Assembly: GCF_009068765.1 (NCBI RefSeq) | Contig: NZ_CP035534.1 | Location: 434,001 to 498,000, forward strand | Reading direction: 5' to 3' | Origin: Sulfurimonas hydrogeniphila | Lineage (GTDB): Bacteria > Campylobacterota > Campylobacteria > Campylobacterales > Sulfurimonadaceae | DNA: 64,000 nucleotides | Shown: piece by piece, positions 16,623-24,585 of the stretch | How the letters are laid out: the number at the start of each line of letters is the position of its first letter | Numbering within the stretch: the stretch's first letter is position 1 | The notes under the pieces: model-generated | Database searches by the model: none | Told to the model about the DNA's origin: nothing | The model's input: only the letters and a program-made list of their open reading frames with translations | Made by a program: the position numbers and the translations under genes

Positions 16623-16988
16623 ATGATTTATTACAACTGTGAAACCAAAAACGAACTTTGGGAGAATGATTATTTGGATTGTAAATCATCATATGTAGAA
16701 TATGTTAACAGTGAAGAAAAATTTCATGCTGAAGTATATGAATATGTTCAGTTAATGAAACAAGAAGGTATTCATACTATTGTAAACATGAACAAATACC
16801 TTACTCGCAATAATTTATGGAATCGTTTTCCAACTATTAGAAGAAAAAATACTTATTCTAATGGTTTTAGCGCAATTGGAGTAGATAAAAAAGCTTACAC
16901 CGCAATAGCGAATCTGTATAAAACTAAAGATGAAATTAAATCGAGCCTCATACAACAAAGTAGAATCGACAATAACGGCTTAATGTAA
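16623..16988 (+). CDS. hypothetical 121-residue protein
   Basis: The start at 16623 is set by a strong AGGAGG seven bases upstream; the open frame extends further back to 16449 but runs through the neighbouring gene in another phase. The sequence is rich in Tyr, Asn and Glu (MIYYNCETKNELWENDYLDC), followed by a helical middle and NLWNRFPTIRRKN. No signal peptide, membrane span or known motif can be seen. It is third in the set of three small genes with individual shared promoters. Confidence 0.6.
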   Translation: MIYYNCETKNELWENDYLDCKSSYVEYVNSEEKFHAEVYEYVQLMKQEGIHTIVNMNKYLTRNNLWNRFPTIRRKNTYSNGFSAIGVDKKAYTAIANLYKTKDEIKSSLIQQSRIDNNGLM

Positions 16989-17033
16989 AATACGGGTGCT
17001 TAAATCATAGCTTTTTATGCTAAGCAATCAAAA

Positions 17034-18152
17034 CTATACAACAATAACATACCGAACATTCCGTCCAGCACTGTTTTCTACCTGTCTTATGCAACTTAGC
17101 CGTACCAATTCTGCTATATCTCTTGAGGCTGTTGGTGTTGTTGTATCTGCTATTTTTGTGTACTTTTTGGTGCTTAGATAACCTTTGAAATTATCTACAC
17201 CTATGTCGAGTATAAAATTCAAAACTTTTATCTGTCTTGCATTGAGTTTGTCATTTTTGTGTTTATCCCAAAAGGCTGTTTTTTGGGTGATGTGCTTGAG
17301 TTTTGACTGTGCATCATCAAGTGCATTTAAAATAGTTTTTAAAAACCACTCACACCAGTATGTGACATCAAGATGTTTATCGCTTTTTACTACATAGCCT
17401 GTTGTGTGTTCGAGTGCATTGTAGTATCTTTTTCTATCGTCATTTATAGCTGTTGAGATGGAGTACAGTTTTAGCGAATTTGATTTTTCAACATTCGATA
17501 AAACCATATCGCTCAATGCTCTTGCTATCCTGCCGTTTCCATCATCAAAGGGATGGATTATTACAAACCACAGATGTGCTATGGCTGCTTTTATGATGCT
17601 AGGTTTTGTTTCATTAAACCATTGTAAAAAAGCATACATTTCATCTTCTAGTCTCTCCCTCGGTGGTGCTTCGTAGTATATCGTCTCATGTCCTGCAAAA
17701 CCTGATACTATCTGCATAGTCTCATCCCCTCTAAAAGAAGCTACATTTATAGGGTATATCCCGCTCGCACTATTTACAAAGAGTCCATTATGCCATGCAA
17801 AAAGCCGTTGTAATGTTAAAGGTTTGTCATAGTTTGTGTGTGTATCTACTATGAGATCTATAAGGTTTTGGGTAGATGGATCGGTTTGTTTATGATGAAA
17901 ACCAAATTTTTTATTTACAGAAGATTTTACACTGCTTCTGTTTAATATCTCCCCCTCTATGGCACTTGTGTTTATCGCTTCATTTTCCAGGGCTTCCATC
18001 TGATTTTGCACGATACTCTCTTTTGACACAAGCTCACTCATAGCACTCAAGTAGCCCAGTTTTTGAGATATTTGCTCTGCTAACGGATTTAGTTTTTCAA
18101 AGTCATAACTAAAGTGAGGATACCCATCTTGTTGCCAAATCCATTTTTTCAT
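17034..18152 (-). CDS. Fic-domain protein (AMPylator type)
   Basis: 372 residues. The active-site motif HPFDDGNGRIAR (about residues 205-216) matches HxFx(D/E)GNGRxxR, the catalytic signature of Fic enzymes that transfer AMP or other nucleotide moieties to target proteins. Near the N-terminus NTSAIEGE matches the inhibitory (S/T)xxxE(G/N) helix, so this is a class II, self-inhibited Fic. The C-terminal 80 residues form a winged-helix-like domain (ARQIKVLNFILDIGVDNFKG, then TPTASRDIAELV). This layout is common in Fic/DOC proteins that also control their own transcription. It does not carry the shared promoter. Confidence 0.9.
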   Translation of the reverse strand: MKKWIWQQDGYPHFSYDFEKLNPLAEQISQKLGYLSAMSELVSKESIVQNQMEALENEAINTSAIEGEILNRSSVKSSVNKKFGFHHKQTDPSTQNLIDLIVDTHTNYDKPLTLQRLFAWHNGLFVNSASGIYPINVASFRGDETMQIVSGFAGHETIYYEAPPRERLEDEMYAFLQWFNETKPSIIKAAIAHLWFVIIHPFDDGNGRIARALSDMVLSNVEKSNSLKLYSISTAINDDRKRYYNALEHTTGYVVKSDKHLDVTYWCEWFLKTILNALDDAQSKLKHITQKTAFWDKHKNDKLNARQIKVLNFILDIGVDNFKGYLSTKKYTKIADTTTPTASRDIAELVRLSCIRQVENSAGRNVRYVIVV

Positions 18153-18263
18153 TATCTACCCTTGAGGTGATTAGTTTTTATAATCATATCATATTTGATG
18201 TGATTATGCTAATTTTTTATAAATTTCTGAATCAGATTTCCTAGCTAGCTACTATTCAGTCAG

Positions 18264-19299
18264 GTTTCAATCCCCTTGAAATCGGGTCAATGTTGTAATG
18301 ATGGTAAAACATATTCAGTAGCTAAAAGCAACGGGTTTCAATCCCCTTAAAATCGGGTCAATGTTGTAATGATGGTAAAACATATTCAGTAGCTAAAAGC
18401 AACGGGTTTCAATCCCCTTAAAATCGGGTCAATGTTGTAATTAGTAGAAATACTACACCATATCAAGGTTATCAAGTTTCAATCCCCTTAAAATCGGGTC
18501 AATGTTGTAATCTGTATACGGAGAAAGAAGATGACAATAATTAAACAGTTTCAATCCCCTTAAAATCGGGTCAATGTTGTAATTGGAGCATCTGCTTGAA
18601 AGTATAGATTAGTAGAGTTTCAATCCCCTTAAAATCGGGTCAATGTTGTAATAGTAAAGTGCGGTAGTAGCGCTCATACGGCTACTGGTTTCAATCCCCT
18701 TAAAATCGGGTCAATGTTGTAATAAAAGTAGCGGGTGAAATGCCTACAAATGGTTCTGAGTTTCAATCCCCTTAAAATCGGGTCAATGTTGTAATAGAGA
18801 TTACACAACTAGTAACATCTATTACAGGGTGTTTCAATCCCCTTAAAATCGGGTCAATGTTGTAATAATAGAATAGAATAGAATAGAATAATAAATAAAA
18901 TAGTTTCAATCCCCTTAAAATCGGGTCAATGTTGTAATCTATGACTTATACGATAGTTATAGCAAGTCTATTAAGTTTCAATCCCCTTAAAATCGGGTCA
19001 ATGTTGTAATTACTCTTATATATACTGCTACTGTTCATAGTATCACGTTTCAATCCCCTTAAAATCGGGTCAATGTTGTAATTGGAATGCATACTTAGCT
19101 AAAGGTACTAAAGGTAGTTTCAATCCCCTTAAAATCGGGTCAATGTTGTAATCGCTTGAAACGCTCTGCAGTAGAATTTGAGCTATACTGTTTCAATCCC
19201 CTTAAAATCGGGTCAATGTTGTAATTTGAGTGAAGTTCGTGCATATATGACTAGCCGTTAATTGTTTCAATCCCCTTAAAATCGGGTCAATGTTGTAAT
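18264..19299 (-). CRISPR. CRISPR array, 15 repeats and 14 spacers
   Basis: Fifteen 36-bp repeats (plus-strand start GTTTCAATCCCCTTAAAATC, end TTGTAAT) with spacers of 33-38 bp. The reverse complement ends GGGGATTGAAAC, giving the usual 8-nt crRNA 5' tag ATTGAAAC, so transcription is on the minus strand from the right, the same strand as the cas genes. The leftmost repeat (18264-18299) carries one substitution (G for A), as expected at the old end. Spacers at 18300-18334 and 18371-18405 are identical, a duplicated repeat-spacer unit. The spacer at 18867-18902 is low-complexity (repeats of AATAG). Confidence 0.97.
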
Positions 19300-19408
19300 C
19301 TATCAAAGCCCCAATAAACAGGGCTTTTATTTCTTAAAAAAAACTTTTATAAAAAATAACAATAATATTTCAAAAAACTATGTTTTGCGAGTATTTATTA
19401 TATCCAAA
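19300..19408 (-). promoter_or_regulatory. CRISPR leader region with hairpin
   Basis: A 109-bp AT-rich stretch between the newest repeat and the adaptation operon. AAAGCCC (19305-19311) and GGGCTTT (19321-19327) form a stem directly beside the first repeat. On the plus strand the stem is followed by TTATTT, so it could stop antisense transcription into the cas genes. Leader identity follows from position and repeat orientation. Confidence 0.6.
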
Positions 19409-19786
19409 TTATGCTGAATGTTTGTTGTTTTTTTCCATATTGTAAGCATATTTGTATACCATATAGGCTTCACTTCTTGAAAGCAATTTCAAATCTTTTT
19501 TATCATATAATAAGCCTTTAAAGTCAATACCTATATTTTTGCCATTATATTCAAAAGTAGGATAAATTTTGTTCACAACATCTGCTTTCATTTTTTTTCT
19601 AAATCTATCTATAAAATCATAAAATTCTTTATTGCTACTTTTATGTATTTGTTGTTTATATACAGTTTTTTGCTCTTTTAGCATACTTTTTATCTCTTTT
19701 AATTCTATTAAAATTTGTTCTGCCCATTTTGGAATTTCTTCAGATTCACCACTAAATATAGTATCAATTTGTTCATATATATTCAT
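19409..19786 (-). CDS. hypothetical protein at the end of the adaptation operon
   Basis: 125 residues. The N-terminus has an acidic helix and a Lys-rich coiled coil (IPKWAEQILIELKEIKSMLK). The C-terminal half is basic (FIDRFRKKMKADVV, then YNGKNIGIDFKGLLYDKKD). No recognised motif is present. It overlaps the cas2 stop by 4 bp and lies between cas2 and the leader, so it is a candidate accessory factor in spacer acquisition. The name is withheld because I do not recognise the family. Confidence 0.65.
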   Translation of the reverse strand: MNIYEQIDTIFSGESEEIPKWAEQILIELKEIKSMLKEQKTVYKQQIHKSSNKEFYDFIDRFRKKMKADVVNKIYPTFEYNGKNIGIDFKGLLYDKKDLKLLSRSEAYMVYKYAYNMEKNNKHSA

Positions 19787-20067
19787 AAATCATTCTTTAT
19801 TATATTTGGCTGTTTAAGGTTTATAGCACTTTTTAGATTCAAAGATGAGCTTTTATCAACTTTGTATATTCTTACATCATCATACTCTTCATCTATAATT
19901 TCTTCTAAAATTTTAGCAATCTCTTTAATCTCGTTTGTTGTTGTATCCATAAGATAAAAAATGGACTTTTGTATGCGAATTGAAACTTTTTCTAAAACTT
20001 TTGCAACTTTTGCTAATCTTTTGGAATCTGCTATATCATAACAGACAAGAGCATTAAATTTCTTCAT
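19783..20067 (-). CDS. cas2: Cas2 (second copy)
   Basis: 94 residues with the ferredoxin-like Cas2 pattern: NALVCYDIADSKRLAKVAKV (beta-1 with conserved Asp, then the RL-x-KVAK helix), RIQKSIFYLMD, and IIDEEYDDVRIYKV. Cas2 dimers bridge two Cas1 dimers in the integrase that inserts spacers. It overlaps the gene for the stand-alone Cas1 N-terminal domain by 14 bp. A different Cas2 lies at 21146-21415, so two Cas2 proteins flank Cas1. Confidence 0.9.
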   Translation of the reverse strand: MKKFNALVCYDIADSKRLAKVAKVLEKVSIRIQKSIFYLMDTTTNEIKEIAKILEEIIDEEYDDVRIYKVDKSSSLNLKSAINLKQPNIIKNDL

Positions 20068-20287
20068 ATAGTTTCACCTCTCCTAAAAGATTGCCATATC
20101 TATCGATGAAAAATACCTTGAAAATAGATGAAAGTTTTAAACATTCAGATATAGAGATATTTAACAGTTTATTGATATATAAACTTTTTATGTATCTATA
20201 TGCTATGACATTATCATCCACTATCATATAGTTTTGCTTTACATGTAACTTTGTTTTCGAGTTTTTAATTACAATTATTTGTTTCAT
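20054..20287 (-). CDS. stand-alone Cas1 N-terminal domain
   Basis: 77 residues that align over their whole length with the N-terminal beta domain of Cas1: a TKLHVKQNYMIV hairpin, IKSLYINKLLNISISECLKL, then FFIDRYGNLLGEV, which matches the Cas1 pattern ending F-x-x-x-x-G-x-x-x-G-x-v. The catalytic C-terminal helical domain is completely missing. It overlaps full-length cas1 by 23 bp upstream and cas2 by 14 bp downstream, with no sign of decay in the remaining frame. It may be a remnant of a second cas1, or a retained dimerisation domain that modulates the Cas1-Cas2 complex. Confidence 0.7.
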   Translation of the reverse strand: MKQIIVIKNSKTKLHVKQNYMIVDDNVIAYRYIKSLYINKLLNISISECLKLSSIFKVFFIDRYGNLLGEVKLYEEI

Positions 20288-21149
20288 TTATCATCTTTTT
20301 TAAATTGGCTATTTCATTATCTAATTTTGGTTTAAGAGTATCTACAAGTTCAACAAACTCGCTCCAAACTTTTTTTCTACCCTCATATTTTAGATAAACT
20401 CCACCCTTTTTTGTAAAATCTTCCAGTGTTAAGGTATTATGTTTAAAAACAGATAGAACAGCTTGATTTATTGCTGAACGAAAAAGTTCCAATATATCTG
20501 AAGATAGAGCATTGTGTGAACGAAATGGAGTGTGCAAATACCCCATAGCAGGCTCAAAACCATAACTGAGCAGTTTTACTGTAATAATGTTGTAGTAGAG
20601 TGAATACCAATATGACATCAAAGCATTTACAGGGTCTTGTGGTGGTTTTTTACTTCGTTTGCCTTTATGATATTCACGAGGTAATATGTTAAAAAATTCT
20701 TGAAAATATAACCTTGCAAATGAACCTTCAATACCCATTATCGCATCTATTTGAGTTGCATTTTTTAACTGTTCTAACTGAAATGTTATATCTACATTCT
20801 TCACACCATTTACTTCTAGTTGCTCTTTATGGGAAATAAGTTTTTGTGTTATAAAATATCTTGCAAGCTCTATTTTTTTATCAAGTGAATTATATTGAGC
20901 TAATTTTATATCACCGTTTTTTGTATTTGCACTGCTTGTGAGACTGAAGCTATCATTATTGTATGAGATTATGAGTATAGATATATTTTCTTTCGTTAAT
21001 TTTAGTATATCTTTTGTATGGAGTGTTGCTCGATGATTGAGTATGAGTATATCCATAAATCTAAAAGGGATGGTTTGTTCTTCAAATTTTATAGCATTGT
21101 TTTGGATTTGAAGTGTTATGTCTTTTTTATCTATTATGGCTATTTTCAT
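20265..21149 (-). CDS. cas1: Cas1 integrase
   Basis: 294 residues with both Cas1 domains. The N-terminal beta domain is residues 1-75 and the helical catalytic domain carries IMGIEGSFARLYFQEFFNIL (metal-binding Glu), MGYLHTPFRSHNALSSDILE (conserved His and Asp/Glu) and a C-terminal GGVYLKYEGRKKVWSEFVEL. It inserts prespacers at the leader end of the array with Cas2. It overlaps the upstream cas2 by 4 bp. It lies in one transcription unit with darT and darG rather than with the csm genes. Confidence 0.95.
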   Translation of the reverse strand: MKIAIIDKKDITLQIQNNAIKFEEQTIPFRFMDILILNHRATLHTKDILKLTKENISILIISYNNDSFSLTSSANTKNGDIKLAQYNSLDKKIELARYFITQKLISHKEQLEVNGVKNVDITFQLEQLKNATQIDAIMGIEGSFARLYFQEFFNILPREYHKGKRSKKPPQDPVNALMSYWYSLYYNIITVKLLSYGFEPAMGYLHTPFRSHNALSSDILELFRSAINQAVLSVFKHNTLTLEDFTKKGGVYLKYEGRKKVWSEFVELVDTLKPKLDNEIANLKKMINETNNCN

Positions 21150-21415
21150 AGTATGATGACTCCATTTTTTTCAAATGCTACCTGTTTTGCTTTACCAAGC
21201 AGTATGGTTTTATTTGCAACTTTTACTATGTTTACCTTGTCTTCATCTTCTAAAATATCCTCTAGCTCTTTTATGAGTGAAGTCATTAGAGATTTATCTA
21301 GTGGTGCTTCCAAGGCTGATTTCTGACCACCAAGTGCATATGAGTATGCAATTTTTTTAATTTTTGGTAATCGTTTTTTGTCAAATATATCATATATTAT
21401 GAGAAAATTTTGCAT
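21146..21415 (-). CDS. cas2: Cas2 (first copy)
   Basis: 89 residues from the ATG at 21415, one base after the darG stop (TAAGATG); a TTG four codons upstream is less likely. MQNFLIIYDIFDKKRLPKIK has the Cas2 beta-1 Asp and following RL helix, and VNIVKVANKTILLGKAK forms the later strands. Its sequence is clearly different from the second Cas2, particularly an insertion GGQKSALEAPLDKS after helix 1. It could form a homodimer or a mixed dimer with the other copy. Confidence 0.85.
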   Translation of the reverse strand: MQNFLIIYDIFDKKRLPKIKKIAYSYALGGQKSALEAPLDKSLMTSLIKELEDILEDEDKVNIVKVANKTILLGKAKQVAFEKNGVIIL

Positions 21416-21416
21416 C

Positions 21417-22100
21417 TTAAAAGTCAAAAAGTGTTTTTTCTTTTTTGTAATTATCTATATATATAAATAATTTTTCTAAAGATCTATCTCCAACCCCTTT
21501 GACTCTTAGCAGTCCACTTAGTGAATTTATCTCTGGAATTTGTAGTGCATTTTTTATCTTTTTGAGTATATCTGCTCTTATTTTTGATTCTTTTTTTATA
21601 ACATCTTCTTCTAATGATAAAAATATATTCTTAAAATTATTATACAAATCATCTTCTGCTGTTGGATCAAAGTGCCATATTTCCACATCAATGTCGCATT
21701 GACTTAAATATTTTGTCATAATTTCAAGGGATTTTTCAGGTTTTAAACCACCTTTGTCGGCTCCAAGTAGCGGAAAAGCTATGGATGTAATTCCTTTTTG
21801 TTTATAAGTTGCTACAAACTTTTCTAAACCTTTGGTAAGATACTCCTCTTTAGACGGAAATTTCCAATCTTTTTTTGTTGGAAAATTGAGTATATTTTTC
21901 TCTTTGCTTTTGTATATCCAGAGTTTGCCTATTGTTATTTGTTTATTGTCACAAAGCGTTTGATATTTAGTGAACATATCATGGTGTCGCAGTCTAAACT
22001 CATAAGCTATCCCAGCTCCCATAATACCTACGCAGTTTACTGTATTTACGATTGTTTGTGCTTGTGTTGTAAAAATATTTCCTCTTTTTTCTATGACCAT
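21417..22100 (-). CDS. darG: DarG-type macrodomain antitoxin
   Basis: 227 residues. The N-terminal macrodomain starts MVIEKRGNIFTTQAQTIVNT, then VNCVGIMGAGIAYEFRLRHH, which is the ADP-ribose-binding NAVNxxGxMGxGIA loop, and continues to SIAFPLLGADKGGLKPEKSL. DarG removes the ADP-ribose that DarT attaches to thymidine in DNA. The C-terminal 70 residues (SLSGLLRVKGVGDRSLEKLF) look like a short helix-hairpin-helix and differ from the larger DarT-binding domain of classical DarG. It follows darT by one base and precedes cas2 by one base. Confidence 0.88.
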   Translation of the reverse strand: MVIEKRGNIFTTQAQTIVNTVNCVGIMGAGIAYEFRLRHHDMFTKYQTLCDNKQITIGKLWIYKSKEKNILNFPTKKDWKFPSKEEYLTKGLEKFVATYKQKGITSIAFPLLGADKGGLKPEKSLEIMTKYLSQCDIDVEIWHFDPTAEDDLYNNFKNIFLSLEEDVIKKESKIRADILKKIKNALQIPEINSLSGLLRVKGVGDRSLEKLFIYIDNYKKEKTLFDF

Positions 22101-22101
22101 T

Positions 22102-22713
22102 TTAGACTCCTTTGTAGTTAAAAAACATCTTTGGTTTTATCATAATCTGAGATTCTTTTAAAGCATATCGTTGCATAATATAATTTTTTTGTGTATGATT
22201 TTTTACATAAATACCTAAAAGATGTTGTATATCCACTTTATTATAGACTAACACTTCAGCCATCATTGTCTGTTTTACAATTTCTGGTAAATGATTCCAA
22301 CGCTTACTCCATACTAAATTCCAATTTATTTGTTGCAAATCGTTTACATCATAAAAAAATCTTACACCATTTGTCGCAGCATTTCTATCTGTAATGATAG
22401 TTTTCCCAAAATTTAAAAGTTTATTGCTAAAAGCAAGCACAACTATGTCTTCATTTTTGTTTTTCCACATCATAGCATTGCGAGGATTAAAGTAAAATGG
22501 AACATAATCATGAACATTATGATAAAAAATTGCATCATATTTATCTCTTCTATTATTAACTACTCTATTACTGATGTCTCTTTTTTTGTAAGGATTGTTA
22601 TGTGAGAGGAGTCCATATTTAAAAATAGAATCAAGATTATTTATATGTGTCATATGTTTAAGTGAACCAATTTGAAATCTTTTTAAAAGTTCTTTTGTTA
22701 GCATTTTGTTCAT
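22102..22713 (-). CDS. darT: DarT-type DNA ADP-ribosyltransferase toxin
   Basis: 203 residues. LKHMTHINNLDSIFKYGLLS is the NAD-binding His segment, YVPFYFNPRNAMMW the conserved core motif, and IVKQTMMAEVLVYNKVDIQH carries the catalytic Glu of the DarT (DUF4433) family. These enzymes use NAD+ to ADP-ribosylate thymidine in single-stranded DNA and block replication; several act in phage defence. A second start, MLTKEL, lies three codons in. The gene leads an operon with darG, two cas2, cas1, the Cas1 N-domain gene and a small gene, behind a perfect copy of the island promoter element. Confidence 0.9.
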   Translation of the reverse strand: MNKMLTKELLKRFQIGSLKHMTHINNLDSIFKYGLLSHNNPYKKRDISNRVVNNRRDKYDAIFYHNVHDYVPFYFNPRNAMMWKNKNEDIVVLAFSNKLLNFGKTIITDRNAATNGVRFFYDVNDLQQINWNLVWSKRWNHLPEIVKQTMMAEVLVYNKVDIQHLLGIYVKNHTQKNYIMQRYALKESQIMIKPKMFFNYKGV

Positions 22714-22739
22714 CTTCTATCCTTTATTTTGATAGAAGA

Positions 22740-22770
22740 AGTATAGAATTTTAAATAGACATTAATTGTC
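22740..22770 (-). promoter_or_regulatory. shared island promoter, copy 10 (darTG-cas2-cas1)
   Basis: Minus strand: GACAATTAATGTCT (22757-22770) inside a perfect palindrome TAGACATTAATTGTCTA on the plus strand, 11 bp, TATACT (22740-22745). The best dyad of the set. Confidence 0.8.
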
Positions 22771-22787
22771 TAGTTGAAAAGATTGTT

Positions 22788-23744
22788 TTATTTATTAGAT
22801 AAATTTTTTATTCCATTTTGAAGTTTTTTTTCATAAGCCTCTTTTAACTCTTGTGGTTCAAGTATGATCAAGTCAGGCAGCCATTTTTGAACAAACGGGA
22901 GAATCTCTAACTCTTGTGTATATGTAACACTAAAGAGTATGCTACCATCTGCCAACTCCTCTAAAAATGTTTGAGATGTTAGAAACTTTTTCATATCTTT
23001 TTTGAAGTATTTTGCTATGGGTGTTAAGGCTTTTAGTGTGGCTACTTTTTTCTCTACACCGTACAGTGTCATAGAGTTTTGCACTTCATTTTCTAAAAAG
23101 TTTAAATGTTTTTGCACTGATGATGGCTGGAAATGTCCTACTCTTGACCCAAAATCAACCCTTTTTATAAAACTTATACGACCAAATCTAAGTTTATCTT
23201 CACTATCTGCATAGGCAACATACCAGTTGTTGTCCATAAAAACAAGTTTTAAACACTTGAGGTTGTCATACACTGTTTCATCATACATAAAGGTAAGCTT
23301 TGCATACTCTCTTGCTTCTATGATTCTTTTTAGTCTTGAAAAGCTTTGTTTTGATTCTAAGTTGCTTATATCTTCAAAAGGGGTATTTTTAAACATATAT
23401 AGATGTTTGTCTTTTTTTGTAAGTTTTTCTAAATCTTTAAATATTTCGGGATCACCCTCATGAGCCATTTGTAAAAGCCAACCAATCTCATTCGAGTTTT
23501 TAAATGCTTCTGTAAAGATGTCTATGGGTTTTATAAGTTTATAAATATTTTTTTTACCATTTTTAAATTTTTCTATATTATCAAAATGTTGTTTTAACTC
23601 ATCTAACAATCTTCCAAGTTGTTTAGGACTTAGGTTTAATTCATAGAGTAGCACTTCATCATACGCATCAAGTGTTTTGTTCTGTCGTCTTTCAAACTCT
23701 TCTAATAAAAATATATATTTTTCAAATGTTGATATTTGTGCCAT
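22788..23744 (-). CDS. WYL-domain transcriptional regulator 1
   Basis: 318 residues. The N-terminal winged helix (residues 1-65: LNLSPKQLGRLLDELKQHF) is followed by a WYL domain around CLKLVFMDNNWYVAYADSED and LRFGRISFIKRV. The C-terminal extension (FSVTYTQELEILPFVQKWLP then DLIILEPQELKEAYEKKL) is typical of full-length WYL regulators. Family members such as BrxR/CapW repress defence operons and respond to nucleic acid or nucleotide ligands. The gene lies between MYG1 (2-bp gap) and the darT promoter. It is a candidate regulator of that promoter, but it is transcribed with the csm side. Confidence 0.88.
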   Translation of the reverse strand: MAQISTFEKYIFLLEEFERRQNKTLDAYDEVLLYELNLSPKQLGRLLDELKQHFDNIEKFKNGKKNIYKLIKPIDIFTEAFKNSNEIGWLLQMAHEGDPEIFKDLEKLTKKDKHLYMFKNTPFEDISNLESKQSFSRLKRIIEAREYAKLTFMYDETVYDNLKCLKLVFMDNNWYVAYADSEDKLRFGRISFIKRVDFGSRVGHFQPSSVQKHLNFLENEVQNSMTLYGVEKKVATLKALTPIAKYFKKDMKKFLTSQTFLEELADGSILFSVTYTQELEILPFVQKWLPDLIILEPQELKEAYEKKLQNGIKNLSNK

Positions 23745-23746
23745 GT

Positions 23747-24529
23747 TTATATCTTTCCTTTTAAATATTTACTCATTGTTTCTCTATCTTTTGCAACTGC
23801 AAAAAAACCAGCACTATGTACAAACTCCATACTCTCATCTTGTGGTAGTCTTCTAGCATTTAACTCAAATGAACCAACTTTTTTTGGTGAAATTTTTATC
23901 TTGTAACTTCCATCTGCTTCATCTTGCCAAACTACTGCTTTTATATGTGGAGTTTTATCACCATTTATATAACTTGACCAATGTTTAGTAAACTTTTCTA
24001 ACTCCAAGATAGAAGAGCTATTAGCGTTAAATAGATATGAGTTTGCTACTATCTCTTTTGCTTCATATATCTCATCTTGTGCATCTTTTAAAGATTTTAA
24101 AATCCTCTTAGCAAACAAAACTGCATCTCTAAATGCTTCATCTTGTTTTGGTGAGTTTATATCATCACTATTAAAACATCTAATAAGACTAGAGTATTCA
24201 AAAGGCTCTGCTTTTTTTACACCTGTATCGTTAGCATCTACCAACTTTATAAGTTTCGAGATTTTAGGATACTCTTTTGCAACTTCTAAATAGTCCCAAA
24301 TAAGTCCAGCACTACTTTTGCCACCACTATATTGATGATGATCAAAAAACTTCACACCATCAAACTTTTGTCCAATATCTATAACCATATCAAACTCACT
24401 AAAATCTTTAGTATTGTGTTCTACTCTCTTTACTACTATCTCATCATCACTAAAAAGCTCTAGTAATGCTATGGCTGTTATCTCATCTGAATGAAATATA
24501 CCATTATGAGTAGATATATATTTTTTCAT
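23747..24529 (-). CDS. MYG1-family DHH-like phosphoesterase
   Basis: 260 residues from the ATG at 24529, which has AAGGA nine bases before it. ISTHNGIFHSDEITAIALLE, DMVIDIGQKFDG and KFFDHHQYSGGKSSAGLIWD are the metal-binding motifs of the MYG1 (UPF0160) family, related to DHH phosphoesterases. Known members are 3'-5' RNA exonucleases. Placed directly after csx1 in a type III CRISPR operon, it might trim RNA or degrade cyclic oligoadenylate; that idea is inference from the neighbourhood. The gap to csx1 is 56 bp. Confidence 0.8.
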   Translation of the reverse strand: MKKYISTHNGIFHSDEITAIALLELFSDDEIVVKRVEHNTKDFSEFDMVIDIGQKFDGVKFFDHHQYSGGKSSAGLIWDYLEVAKEYPKISKLIKLVDANDTGVKKAEPFEYSSLIRCFNSDDINSPKQDEAFRDAVLFAKRILKSLKDAQDEIYEAKEIVANSYLFNANSSSILELEKFTKHWSSYINGDKTPHIKAVVWQDEADGSYKIKISPKKVGSFELNARRLPQDESMEFVHSAGFFAVAKDRETMSKYLKGKI

Positions 24530-24585
24530 ATGTCTAGTTCCTTTTTGTGGAAGTATAAAGAAAGTTTTAGACATAAAGTGACTAG

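Noticed and set aside
18653-18687. A 15-base match between this spacer and the lipoprotein gene at about 3664-3678 (GGTAGTAGCGCTCAT)
   Set aside because: The match is too short for targeting, the rest of the spacer differs, and the equivalent reading frame in the spacer has a stop. A homologous gene on a phage is possible but cannot be shown here.
18264-19299. Reading frames inside the CRISPR array
   Set aside because: They arise from the repeat sequence and have no coding features.
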